Origin: an uncultured Collinsella sp. | GTDB taxonomy: Bacteria; Actinomycetota; Coriobacteriia; Coriobacteriales; Coriobacteriaceae | DNA length: 26,387 nucleotides | Assembly: GCA_902493615.1 (NCBI GenBank) | Contig: CABUQK010000010.1 | Location: forward strand, 1 to 26,387 | Direction of reading: 5' to 3' | Shown here: positions 1 through 7,692 of the stretch, in pieces | Layout of the letters: every line of letters begins with the position of its first letter | Position numbering within the stretch: position 1 is the stretch's first letter | Notes under the pieces: generated by a model | The model's database searches: none | What the model was told of the DNA's origin: nothing | The model's input: only the letters and a program-made list of their open reading frames with translations | Translations under genes and position numbers: made by a program

Positions 1-889
1 TCTCGCGCTCCCAAGCGGCCTGCTCCTCCTCGGTGAACTCGGCGCGGATGGACTCCTTCAGAGCCTCGACCTTACCGATACGGGAGAGCTTGTCGGCGTC
101 GCGAAGGGCGGCAGCCATCTCGTCGTAGTGGGCGAAGATGCGCTCCTGGACCTCCTCGACGGGCTGGTCGAGCGGGTACTCCTTCTTGACGATGGCGCCG
201 TTGACCTGCTCCCACTCGGCGACGAACTCGTCCTGAGCCTGACAGAAGGCAGCAAGGGCCTCCTGGCCAAACTTCATAGCGGCGAGCATGTCGTCCTCGG
301 AGATCTCCTCGGCGCCGGCCTCGACCATCGAGATGAAGTCGGCAGAGCCGCCCAGCTCCAGGTCCAGATCGGAGTTCTCGCGCTCCTCGTAGGTGGGGTT
401 GACGATAAACTCACCGGTCTCCACGTTACGGCCGATGCGCACGCAGGCAAGCGGGCCCTCGAAGGGCACGCCGCCGAGCGTCATGGCCAGAGAAGCACCC
501 ATGACGTTGATGACGTCGAAGGGGTTGACCTGGTCAGCGACGAGTGAGGTAGCGACGATGTGCACCTCGTTACGGAAGCCGTCCGGGAAGCTCGGGCGAA
601 TCGGACGGTCGATCATGCGCGCGGTGAGCGTGGCCTTCTCGCTGGGACGGCCCTCACGCTTGAGGTAGCCACCCGGGATGCGGCCGGCTGCGTACATCTT
701 CTCGTTGAAGTCGACGGTCAGCGGGAAGAAGTCGTAGTTCTTGCGCTCCTTGGAGACGACCACGGTGTCGAGCATCGTGGTGTCGCCCTGCTTGACCAGG
801 CAGGCGCCGGTGGCCTGCTTGGCAAGCTCGCCGGACTCAAAGGTGTAGGTCTTGCCGTACAGCTCAAAGGTCTTGGATACGAGTGTCAT
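1..889 (-). CDS. pnp: Polyribonucleotide nucleotidyltransferase (PNPase), N-terminal part, runs off the left edge
   Basis: PNPase degrades RNA from the 3' end by phosphorolysis and acts in mRNA turnover. The first 296 codons are present, covering the first RNase PH-like domain and the start of the linker helices. Family blocks are visible: AAGRIPGGYLKREGRPSE, RMIDRPIRPSFPDGF and NPFDVINVMGAS. The ATG at 887-889 follows AAAGGAG. The gene lies downstream of rpsO, the order common in bacteria, but a terminator and a structured leader separate the two. The catalytic second PH domain and the KH/S1 domains would lie outside the window. The identification is certain; completeness cannot be judged. 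Confidence 0.97.
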   Translation of the reverse strand, partial: MTLVSKTFELYGKTYTFESGELAKQATGACLVKQGDTTMLDTVVVSKERKNYDFFPLTVDFNEKMYAAGRIPGGYLKREGRPSEKATLTARMIDRPIRPSFPDGFRNEVHIVATSLVADQVNPFDVINVMGASLAMTLGGVPFEGPLACVRIGRNVETGEFIVNPTYEERENSDLDLELGGSADFISMVEAGAEEISEDDMLAAMKFGQEALAAFCQAQDEFVAEWEQVNGAIVKKEYPLDQPVEEVQERIFAHYDEMAAALRDADKLSRIGKVEALKESIRAEFTEEEQAAWERE

Positions 890-902
890 TGTTCTCCTTT
901 AC

Positions 903-973
903 CCCGCAGACCCCTTGCCTGCGGGCTTCTCATGTGACGCGGGCCCCCTGCCCCCGCCACGCTTCAGAGCGTG
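903..973 (-). promoter_or_regulatory. pnp 5' leader with two hairpins
   Basis: The leader can form CACGCT-loop-AGCGTG (958-973) and CCCGCAG-loop-CTGCGGG (903-925). The second stem ends just before the AAAGGAG ribosome-binding site. In enterobacteria PNPase represses its own mRNA through a leader stem cut by RNase III. A similar role here is inferred only from position. Confidence 0.45.
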
Positions 974-990
974 ATTGTTCGCGCCCTTAC

Positions 991-1024
991 ACAAAAAGAG
1001 CGCCCCGCTGCGCAGGACGCTCTT
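991..1024 (-). terminator. Intrinsic terminator after rpsO
   Basis: On the minus strand a 7-bp stem AAGAGCG/CGCTCTT closes around a GC-rich loop and is followed by TTTTTGTG. It begins 14 bases after the rpsO stop. It should limit read-through into pnp. Confidence 0.85.
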
Positions 1025-1038
1025 AGCATGTACAAATC

Positions 1039-1317
1039 CTACTGGATGTTGTCGCGGATGCCCAGAGCCTTGATGAGCTCACGGTACTCGACGATGTCGT
1101 TCTTCTTGATGTAGGAGAGAAGACGACGACGACGGCCGACGAGCATGAGCAGGCCACGACGGGTGTGGAAGTCCTTCTGGTGGGACTTCATGTGCTCGGT
1201 CAGCTCCTTGATGCGCTCGGACAGGATGGCGACCTGAACCTTGGGGTTGCCGGTGTCGACCGGGGTGTTACCGAACTGGGCAGTCAGCTCCGCCTTGCGC
1301 TCTTTGGAAACAGTCAT
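1039..1317 (-). CDS. rpsO: 30S ribosomal protein S15
   Basis: S15 is a small primary-binding protein of the 30S platform that contacts 16S rRNA and helps bridge to the 50S. The protein is 92 residues, close to the usual 88-90, and carries the S15 blocks DTGNPKVQVAILSERI, HMKSHQKDFHTRRGL and GRRRRLLSYI. The ATG at 1315-1317 was chosen because it gives the family's normal length and has AAAGGTG just upstream. An in-frame extension to 1413 has no support. The gene sits between recO and pnp. Confidence 0.97.
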   Translation of the reverse strand: MTVSKERKAELTAQFGNTPVDTGNPKVQVAILSERIKELTEHMKSHQKDFHTRRGLLMLVGRRRRLLSYIKKNDIVEYRELIKALGIRDNIQ

Positions 1318-1422
1318 TGTTTCACCTTTCGTTTTGCGTCGCCATCGGGCGACTCGATTCGCCTCGGACTGGGAAGCCGCCGGTGGAGCGAGCAACCAAG
1401 GTCGAGGTACCAACAGGCCGAT

Positions 1423-1431
1423 ATGTTACCA
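1423..1431 (-). promoter_or_regulatory. Possible rpsO promoter (extended -10)
   Basis: TGGTAACAT on the minus strand has the TGn plus TANNNT form of an extended -10 element and lies about 100 bases upstream of rpsO, just after recO. No clear -35 box is visible, so this is a weak call. Confidence 0.3.
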
Positions 1432-1455
1432 CAAGCAGCCCGCCCCTGCGCATCA

Positions 1456-2205
1456 TCACCGACCCAACATGAATTCCATCGCACGGAGGCGCTGATCGGT
1501 GTGCGTCGCAGCCCAAACATGCGAAAGCCCGAGCAAGAATGCCGCCGTATGCGGGTCGATTCGCTCGGCCATGAGCGCATCGAAGGTCATGGACATGAGG
1601 GCGCGAAGCCATGCGACCTCACCAGTCGATACCAGCTCGGCACCCGGAACGCTCGACGCGCACGATCCGCACATGAGCCCGCCCGCCTGTGGTGAAAAAT
1701 ACGACAGCATGGGGTCTCCGCACAGCACGCAGGCCGAAAAATCTGGTCGATAGCCAACGTGCGACAGCAGCTTAAAGACATATGCCGCCACAAGTAAATC
1801 CATATGCGCAGCGTCGAGCCCGCTGCCGACCAGGGTAAGCGCCCGTTGCGTAATGGCAAAGGTAAACGGGTCCTCGGCGTCCTCGAACGAGCACACGCGT
1901 GCGACCTCGGCGATCGCGCTTGCGGCGCAAGTCGTCTCGTAATCGGGCGCAGCGCCGAGCGGCACCTCCATAAGCTCGGCCTGGGAAACCACGTCGAGTG
2001 ACCGTCCATGTGCAAGCAGCATATCGACCGTACAGAACAGCTCGCAGCGCGCAGCCAGGCGTCCGCCGGGTTTGCGGGCGCCCTTTGCCACGGCACGAAC
2101 CTGCCGCCCCCGCTCGTCAAGCATCGTCAAGATCAGGTCGGTCTCTTTGAGCTTAGTCTTATCGAGCACGAGCACTTTCGTGCGATATGTCCGGGAGCCT
2201 GCCAT
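1456..2205 (-). CDS. recO: DNA repair protein RecO
   Basis: RecO helps load RecA onto SSB-coated DNA in the RecFOR pathway. The 249-residue protein has an OB-fold N-terminus (RTYRTKVLVLDKTKLKETDLI), a helical C-terminal domain and a zinc site made by C159-x2-C162 and C179-x2-C182, typical of Gram-positive RecO. Two starts are possible: GTG at 2211 or ATG at 2205. AAGGA ends 4 bases before the GTG but 10 before the ATG, so the ATG is preferred. It lies 15 bases after the era stop, the usual Gram-positive era-recO order. Confidence 0.93.
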   Translation of the reverse strand: MAGSRTYRTKVLVLDKTKLKETDLILTMLDERGRQVRAVAKGARKPGGRLAARCELFCTVDMLLAHGRSLDVVSQAELMEVPLGAAPDYETTCAASAIAEVARVCSFEDAEDPFTFAITQRALTLVGSGLDAAHMDLLVAAYVFKLLSHVGYRPDFSACVLCGDPMLSYFSPQAGGLMCGSCASSVPGAELVSTGEVAWLRALMSMTFDALMAERIDPHTAAFLLGLSHVWAATHTDQRLRAMEFMLGR

Positions 2206-2220
2206 GCGCACCGCGCGTCC

Positions 2221-3288
2221 TTAGTCCTCGGCGTTGTAGCCAAAGCGGCGAATCTGGGCCTCGTCGTCACGCCAGCCGGCCTTGACCTTCACGTCCAGCT
2301 CCAAAAAGACCTGCGTGCCAAAGATGCGCTCAAGATCGCGACGGGCGTCGATACCGATATGCTTGATCATCTCGCCGCCCTTACCGATGATGATGCCCTT
2401 TTGGCCCTCGCGCTCGACGTAAATGGTGGCGTGCACGCGCAGCACCTTCTTGGTCTGCTCGAGCGCATCGCAGATCACGCCAACGGAGTGCGGAATCTCA
2501 TCACGGGTGCGGCGCAAGACCTTCTCGCGCACAAACTCGGCAACGAGCGTCTCATCGGAAGCGTCGGTACCCATGTCCTCGGGGAACCAACGCGGACCCT
2601 CGGGCAAAAAGTGCGCAACGGTCTCTATAAAGGCATCGACGTTGAAGTTCTTGACCGACGACGTCACGATCTCGTCGTCATATTCCATGAGCTCGTGGGC
2701 TGCCTTGAGCTGCTCCATGACCTGTGCGGGGTCGGCCTCATCGGCCTTAGTGAGCACCAGGACCTTCTTGCAACGGGCGCATCTGACGCGCTCGGCAACC
2801 CAGGCGTCTCCCCTGCCGATCGGCTTGGTGGCATCAATCAAAAACGCGACGACATCAACATCGTTCAGCTCGAACAGCGCGCTCTTGTTGAGCTCGGATC
2901 CCAGGCCGTCCTTGGGCTTATGAATACCCGGGGTATCGACAAAGACCAGCTGGTAGCCGGGACGGTTGACGACGGCGCGCATGCGGCGGCGGGTCGTCTG
3001 GGCCACCGGCGAAGTGATGGCGACCTTCTTGCCATAGCAGGCGTTGAGCAGCGTAGACTTGCCGGCGTTGGGACGACCGACCAGGGCCACAAAGCCGCTG
3101 CGGAAACCGGGCTCCACGTCGCCAAAGCCCGCGAGGTTGTCGTCCTCGTCGCACAGGGCGTCGAGCTCCTCATCGCTCATGCCCTCAAACGGGTCGAACT
3201 CCTCGACTTCCTCGAGCTCCTCGGTATCCACCGCGTCCAGGGACTCGTCGTCCAAAATCTCATCGGCAGACTGCATATTGTCGGACAT
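2221..3288 (-). CDS. era: GTPase Era with an acidic N-terminal extension
   Basis: Era is a GTP-binding protein that binds 16S rRNA and assists 30S maturation. The GTPase domain shows GRPNAGKST (71-79, G1), DTPG (118-121, G3) and TKAD (180-183, in the place of the usual NKxD). The C-terminal KH domain has the GKGG turn at 302-305 and ends with the family motif KVKAGWRDDE. At 355 residues it exceeds the usual ~300. The excess is a 60-residue, strongly acidic and probably disordered N-terminus. The ATG at 3286-3288 is preceded by AAAGGGA. An internal Met37 would remove part of the tail but lacks a comparable ribosome-binding site in view. Confidence 0.96.
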   Translation of the reverse strand: MSDNMQSADEILDDESLDAVDTEELEEVEEFDPFEGMSDEELDALCDEDDNLAGFGDVEPGFRSGFVALVGRPNAGKSTLLNACYGKKVAITSPVAQTTRRRMRAVVNRPGYQLVFVDTPGIHKPKDGLGSELNKSALFELNDVDVVAFLIDATKPIGRGDAWVAERVRCARCKKVLVLTKADEADPAQVMEQLKAAHELMEYDDEIVTSSVKNFNVDAFIETVAHFLPEGPRWFPEDMGTDASDETLVAEFVREKVLRRTRDEIPHSVGVICDALEQTKKVLRVHATIYVEREGQKGIIIGKGGEMIKHIGIDARRDLERIFGTQVFLELDVKVKAGWRDDEAQIRRFGYNAED

Positions 3289-3300
3289 GGGAATCCCTTT

Positions 3301-3678
3301 CTAAATAAAGCCGAGCGCGTGGGCAAATACCAGCACGCCCACAATTGCGGCGGTGATGGAAAGAATGTAAACAGAGGCGGCGGCGATGTCCTTCGCACGC
3401 TTGGCCAGCGGATGGAGCTCCTGGGTCGCTAGGTCGACGATAGCCTCCATAGCGGTGTTGCACAGCTCGCCGTGAATCACCAGGCCACAACAGATGATAA
3501 TCGTGGCCCACTCGGCAATGTCGAGGCCCACGATACAGCCGGCAATGACGGTGCACACGCCCGCCACGAGCATGACCTTGATGTTGCGCTCGGTCTTGAC
3601 GGCGGTAACGAAGCCCTCCATGGCGTAGGAAAACGACTTTAAGAAGGACGGATGGTCCTTGTTCGATCCGGGAATCAT
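3301..3678 (-). CDS. dgkA: Diacylglycerol/undecaprenol kinase
   Basis: This is a small integral-membrane lipid kinase of the prokaryotic DgkA family. Gram-positive members mainly phosphorylate undecaprenol, feeding the carrier-lipid cycle of wall synthesis. The 125 residues contain three hydrophobic segments (about 34-50, 57-70 and 101-123) and the signature E71-x2-NTAMEAIVD followed by HPLAKRAKDIAAASV. The gene lies 12 bases from era and 9 from ybeY in the usual ybeY-dgkA-era order. Substrate preference cannot be read from the sequence. Confidence 0.93.
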   Translation of the reverse strand: MIPGSNKDHPSFLKSFSYAMEGFVTAVKTERNIKVMLVAGVCTVIAGCIVGLDIAEWATIIICCGLVIHGELCNTAMEAIVDLATQELHPLAKRAKDIAAASVYILSITAAIVGVLVFAHALGFI

Positions 3679-3687
3679 AGACGGCTC

Positions 3688-4197
3688 CTAGTCGTGGGCG
3701 TGGTTGGTGATGGGGCCGACGTGGACTAGCTTAGGGTCCTCGCCGCGCTCGAGCGCCAGATCGCGCAGGATGGCGTCCTCGCGGGCCTCCATGACCTCGG
3801 CCTCGTCGTCCTCGATGTGGTCATAGCCCAGCAGGTGCAGCATGCCGTGAACGAGCATCAGACGGCACTCGTCAGCGGGGCTATTGCCAAAACCGGGGGC
3901 CTGACGGGCAATAACCTGCGGGGCCAAGATAATATCGCCGAGCTCGAGCGTCTCATCGGCGGGAATGTCATCGTCAAAGGCCGAATCGCACTCAAACGAG
4001 AGCACATCGGTGGTGCGGTCGATACCGCGCCACTCGTGGTTGAGCTCGTGCATCTCGTCCTCGTCGACATACGAAAGGGAAATCTCGACTTCACGCTCAA
4101 CGCCCTCGGCGGCAAGCACGACCTCGCAGATGTGCTCCACCTCCTGCGCGTCGAGCAGCGTATCGAGCTCGGCATCGTTGCTGATCAATACACTCAA
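3688..4197 (-). CDS. ybeY: Endoribonuclease YbeY (rRNA maturation factor)
   Basis: YbeY is a metal-dependent single-strand endoribonuclease acting in 16S rRNA 3'-end processing and ribosome quality control. The 169-residue protein carries the H-x3-H-x5-H metal site as HGMLHLLGYDH (H117, H121, H127), plus RTTDVLSF and LGDIIL. The start is a TTG at 4195-4197 whose first bases overlap the phoH TGA stop (TTGA). AAAGGAG lies 5 bases upstream, which supports TTG and suggests translational coupling to phoH. Confidence 0.95.
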   Translation of the reverse strand: MSVLISNDAELDTLLDAQEVEHICEVVLAAEGVEREVEISLSYVDEDEMHELNHEWRGIDRTTDVLSFECDSAFDDDIPADETLELGDIILAPQVIARQAPGFGNSPADECRLMLVHGMLHLLGYDHIEDDEAEVMEAREDAILRDLALERGEDPKLVHVGPITNHAHD

Positions 4198-5180
4198 CGG
4201 GACTCCTTTCGGTCGCGCGGGCGCTGCTCGCGCACGTCATCATAAGCATCGTATGCCTCGACGATACGACCCACCAGGGCATGGCGCACCACGTCGGCAC
4301 GCTCGAGGTGCGAAAATGCGACATCATCGACACGGCCCAAAATCTTCTCGACATCCGCCAAGCCGCCACGACGACCCACCAGGTCGCGCTGGCTCAGGTC
4401 GCCGGTAATCACGAACTTGGAGTTGAACCCAAGGCGTGTCAGGAACATCTTCATCTGCTCGGGCGTGGTATTTTGCGCCTCGTCGAGCACCACGAAGGCA
4501 TCACTCAGCGTGCGGCCGCGCATGTAGGCAAGCGGGGCGATCTCGATCACGCCGCGCTCCATAAGCTCATCGGTGCGCTCGCGATCCATCATGTCAAAAA
4601 GGGCGTCGTAAAGCGGACGCATGTAGGGATCGATCTTTTCCTCGAGGGTGCCGGGCAAAAAGCCCAGATTCTCCCCCGCCTCGACAACCGGACGCGTCAA
4701 GATCAGACGGCCCACCTCGTGACGCTTGAGCGCGGCAACGGCGAGCGCCATAGCCAGATAGGTCTTACCGGTACCGGCAGGACCCAAGCCAAACGTGATG
4801 GTATGCGAGCGGATGGCATCCACATAGCGCTTTTGCCCGAGCGTCTTGGGGCGAATGACGCGGCCGCGATACGAAAGCAGCACGTCATCGCGAAGCGACG
4901 TAGCCTCGTGCTCACCGTCGCGCAAGACAGCCAGGCAGCGAGAGACATCGTCGGCAGACAGCGTGCGCCCGGCGGCCGCCTCGCGAAAAGCGTGCTCGAA
5001 AAAGCGCGCCACGAGTTCGACCTCGTCCGGGTCGCCGCTCACGGAGATGCTATCGCCACGGGCGACCACATGAGCGCGAACCAAGCTCTCGAGCGCACGA
5101 AGGACGCCGTCGCCGGCGCCCAAAACGCGCGAGGGATCAATTCCCTCGGGAACGGTAAGTCTAATCTTCGAGGCTTCCAT
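4194..5180 (-). CDS. phoH: PhoH family ATPase (PhoH-like)
   Basis: PhoH-like proteins are cytosolic P-loop ATPases linked to RNA metabolism and often encoded next to ybeY. The 328 residues comprise an N-terminal region of about 100 residues that resembles a nucleic-acid-binding fold, then the PhoH domain with GPAGTGKT (Walker A, 133-140), DEAQNTTPEQMK (233-244) and ITGDLSQRDL (258-267). The ATG at 5178-5180 was chosen because GGGAGG precedes it. It lies inside the last 20 bases of mtaB. The exact molecular role of the family remains unclear. Confidence 0.93.
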   Translation of the reverse strand: MEASKIRLTVPEGIDPSRVLGAGDGVLRALESLVRAHVVARGDSISVSGDPDEVELVARFFEHAFREAAAGRTLSADDVSRCLAVLRDGEHEATSLRDDVLLSYRGRVIRPKTLGQKRYVDAIRSHTITFGLGPAGTGKTYLAMALAVAALKRHEVGRLILTRPVVEAGENLGFLPGTLEEKIDPYMRPLYDALFDMMDRERTDELMERGVIEIAPLAYMRGRTLSDAFVVLDEAQNTTPEQMKMFLTRLGFNSKFVITGDLSQRDLVGRRGGLADVEKILGRVDDVAFSHLERADVVRHALVGRIVEAYDAYDDVREQRPRDRKESR

Positions 5181-6453
5181 GAACCTCCCTGCGTGCATGG
5201 ACCAAGCCGGAATCATCGACTCCGATGATAGCAACATCGAGCAGGCACGGGGCTGTAAGTCCACAGGTATCGTCAAGACGGGCATGATGGAACGAGCCGA
5301 GCGTCAGGTTGTCGCCATACTCGAGCACGGCACGCTCGACCGTGCCCACGCGACGGCGAGCGTCGGCAATAGCGAGCTCCTGTGCAGCGGCCCGCATACG
5401 GCGGCTGCGCTCGGCCATAACCTCGGGCGGAACCTGGTCGGGCATGTCGGCAGCAAGGGTACCGGGACGCTTGCTGTAGCGGAACACGTGCATACGCGAG
5501 AAACCCACACGGTGGCACAGCGCCAGCGACTCCTCGAACTCCTCGTCCGTCTCGCCAGGGAAGCCGACAATAACGTCGCAAGAAAGTGACGCCTGCGGCA
5601 GATTGGCGCGAATCATACGCACCGTGTCCTCAAAGGCCTCCGCACTATAGGGACGGCCCATGCGATGCAGGGTCGCCGTGCAGCCGGACTGCACGGGCAG
5701 GTGTAAAAACGGGGCGATACGCTGCGGGTAGCGCGCCATAACCTTAAGCAGGCGCTCAGAGATATCCATGGGCTCGACCGAGGAAATGCGCACATGCGGA
5801 ATAGACGTGCGCTCCATGATGGCCTCGAGCAGCTCATCGATTTCGACATGCTCGTCGGTCGCGCTCTTGCCATCGTAGGCACCCAAGTTCACACCGGTCA
5901 GCACCACCTCGGGAACGCCGGCCTCCTGGGCCTCGCGAACTTGCTCGAGCACGGACTCGACGGGCACGGAGCGCTCGGGGCCGCGTGCCTTCCACACAAT
6001 GCAATAGGTGCAGCGGTGGTTGCAGCCGTCCTGAATCTTCACGCCCAGGCGAGAGCGACCGAGCGCATCGACCACCTCGCCATCGCTGCAGGCGGGAACG
6101 CTATCGGACTCAACGCCCAGCACCTCGCAGGCACGTTCGGCGACATCGATCTTGGACGGCTCGGCGATAACGCGATCCGAAAGCTCCAGCAGCTCCTCAG
6201 GATGCAAATTGACCACGCAACCGGTCACGAGCACAAAGGGCTCGTTTGGATAGGCCAGCGCATGACGAACTGCCTTACGGGTCTTGGCCTCAGCCTCGCC
6301 CGTAACGGCACAGGTGTTAATCACGATCAGATCGGCATCCTGGGGCTCCACAATAGCAAAGCCCAGGCGCATAAGATCGGCAGTGATACGGTCAGACTCA
6401 ACCCGGTTGACACGGCAGCCGAGGTTGACGACGGAAATATGGGGTGCGAGCAC
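5161..6453 (-). CDS. mtaB: tRNA (N6-L-threonylcarbamoyladenosine-37 C2)-methylthiotransferase MtaB
   Basis: MtaB converts t6A37 to ms2t6A37 in ANN-decoding tRNAs, using two 4Fe-4S clusters and S-adenosylmethionine. The N-terminal UPF0004 domain has the cluster cysteines C13, C48 (NTCAVT) and C79 (TGC). The radical-SAM site is C144-x3-C148-x2-C151 (CNHRCTYC), followed by GFPGETDEEF. The C-terminal ~60 residues occupy the TRAM position. At 430 residues it is normal for MtaB. The start is GTG at 6451-6453 with AAGGAG overlapping the dnaJ stop. MiaB-like paralogues are the main alternative, but the LGCRVNRVES opening fits MtaB. Confidence 0.92.
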   Translation of the reverse strand: MLAPHISVVNLGCRVNRVESDRITADLMRLGFAIVEPQDADLIVINTCAVTGEAEAKTRKAVRHALAYPNEPFVLVTGCVVNLHPEELLELSDRVIAEPSKIDVAERACEVLGVESDSVPACSDGEVVDALGRSRLGVKIQDGCNHRCTYCIVWKARGPERSVPVESVLEQVREAQEAGVPEVVLTGVNLGAYDGKSATDEHVEIDELLEAIMERTSIPHVRISSVEPMDISERLLKVMARYPQRIAPFLHLPVQSGCTATLHRMGRPYSAEAFEDTVRMIRANLPQASLSCDVIVGFPGETDEEFEESLALCHRVGFSRMHVFRYSKRPGTLAADMPDQVPPEVMAERSRRMRAAAQELAIADARRRVGTVERAVLEYGDNLTLGSFHHARLDDTCGLTAPCLLDVAIIGVDDSGLVHARREVHGSLED

Positions 6454-6462
6454 GCGGGCTCC

Positions 6463-7611
6463 TTAATCGAGGATATCGTCGAGGGCACTCTTGATACGGT
6501 CGGTCACCGACTTCTTACCGGAAGCAACGTCATCGCCCATCTCATCGGCAAAAGCACGGAGCAGCTCGCGCTGCTTATTGGAAAGATTGGTGGGAACGAC
6601 CACGCGCAGTTGCACGATCAGGCGGCCACGCGAACCGCCACCGCCAATGCGCGGCATGCCGTAATTATTGACGCTCACGGTGTCGCCGTACTGGGCGCCG
6701 GCGGGAACCGTCACCTTAACGACCTCGTCGGGCATAATGCCCTCGACCTCGATCTCGCAGCCGAGCGCAGCCTGCGCAATCGAGATATCGCTCACCAGGT
6801 ACAGGTCGTCACCGTTGCGCTTAAAGCGCTCATGGTCGGCAACGCGCACGTTGACAATCAGGTCGCCCGAAGGCTCGCCGCGAAGGCCGGCCTCGCCAAA
6901 GCCGCTCACGCGCAGCTGGCGACCGGTCGAAACGCCGGCGGGAATATCGATGTCGATCTTTTCATGCGAAGGCGTGCGGCCCTGACCGTCGCAGGTCTCG
7001 CAGGGATGGTCGATAACCGTGCCCTCGCCATGGCAGTCGGGGCAAGGCGAGGAAGACTGAACCTGGCCCAGGAACGAGCGCTGAACCGTCGTGACGTAGC
7101 CCGTACCGTGGCAGCGGCCGCACTGCTTTTCCTGTGCGCCCTCTGCCCTACCGGTGCCATTACAGTCCTCGCAAGGAGCAAGGCGGTCATAGCTGATCGT
7201 CTTTTTGCAGCCGAGCGCCGCCTCCTCAAGGGTCACCGAAAGCGAGATGGCCATGTCACGTCCGCGACGACGCTCACGACGGCTGCGGGCGCCACCGCCG
7301 GCACCGCCGCCAAAGAACGACGAGAACAAGTCGTCCATGCCCATGCCACCAAAGATATCGTTGATATCGACGTAGCCCGAACCACCAGGGCCGTCGGCGG
7401 TGCCGTAACGGTCGTAGTTAGCACGCTTCTGCTCGTCGGAAAGAACGGAATAGGCCTCGTTGAGCTCCTTGAACTTGGCCTCGGCCTCGGGGTCGTCCGA
7501 AACATCCGGATGTACGGTACGGGCCTTCTTTAGAAACGCACGCTTAATCGTCCGCGCGTCGGCATCCTTGTCGACGCCAAGCACCTCGTAGTAATCCCTA
7601 TTTTCCGACAC
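6463..7611 (-). CDS. dnaJ: Chaperone protein DnaJ (type I)
   Basis: DnaJ is the Hsp40 co-chaperone that delivers substrates to DnaK and stimulates its ATPase. Domains in order: J domain (5-70) with HPD at 34-36, a Gly/Phe-rich linker (74-107), a zinc domain with four CxxCxGxG repeats (CEDCNGTG, CGRCHGTG, CPDCHGEG, CETCDGQG) and both C-terminal domains to residue 382. The GTG at 7609-7611, with GAAGGA seven bases upstream, gives VSENRDYYEVLG at the N-terminus; a longer in-frame reading to 7677 lacks support. It lies 81 bases downstream of the second J-protein gene and 9 bases before mtaB. No hrcA, grpE or dnaK is present in the window. Confidence 0.95.
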   Translation of the reverse strand: MSENRDYYEVLGVDKDADARTIKRAFLKKARTVHPDVSDDPEAEAKFKELNEAYSVLSDEQKRANYDRYGTADGPGGSGYVDINDIFGGMGMDDLFSSFFGGGAGGGARSRRERRRGRDMAISLSVTLEEAALGCKKTISYDRLAPCEDCNGTGRAEGAQEKQCGRCHGTGYVTTVQRSFLGQVQSSSPCPDCHGEGTVIDHPCETCDGQGRTPSHEKIDIDIPAGVSTGRQLRVSGFGEAGLRGEPSGDLIVNVRVADHERFKRNGDDLYLVSDISIAQAALGCEIEVEGIMPDEVVKVTVPAGAQYGDTVSVNNYGMPRIGGGGSRGRLIVQLRVVVPTNLSNKQRELLRAFADEMGDDVASGKKSVTDRIKSALDDILD

Positions 7612-7692
7612 GACCGAATCCTTCCGACTTTCATTATTGTCACAGTGCGTCCTATACCCAAGCTGGGCCGACCGCAAACAGAGGGTTTGATG

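Noticed and set aside
2008..3432. Long plus-strand open frame (474 codons) opposite era
   Set aside because: It is antisense to a well-recognised gene, has no family resemblance and no ribosome-binding site; high third-position GC opens such frames.
5794..7533. Long plus-strand open frame (579 codons) opposite mtaB and dnaJ
   Set aside because: It spans two real genes on the other strand and its composition is that of a reverse-frame shadow.
7612..7677. Longer DnaJ start within the gap upstream
   Set aside because: The added residues are unlike any DnaJ, and the GTG at 7609-7611 has a good GAAGGA.
7612..7692. CIRCE or HAIR heat-shock operator near dnaJ
   Set aside because: No TTAGCACTC/GAGTGCTAA pair or HspR-type repeat is seen here or in the 8797-8854 gap.
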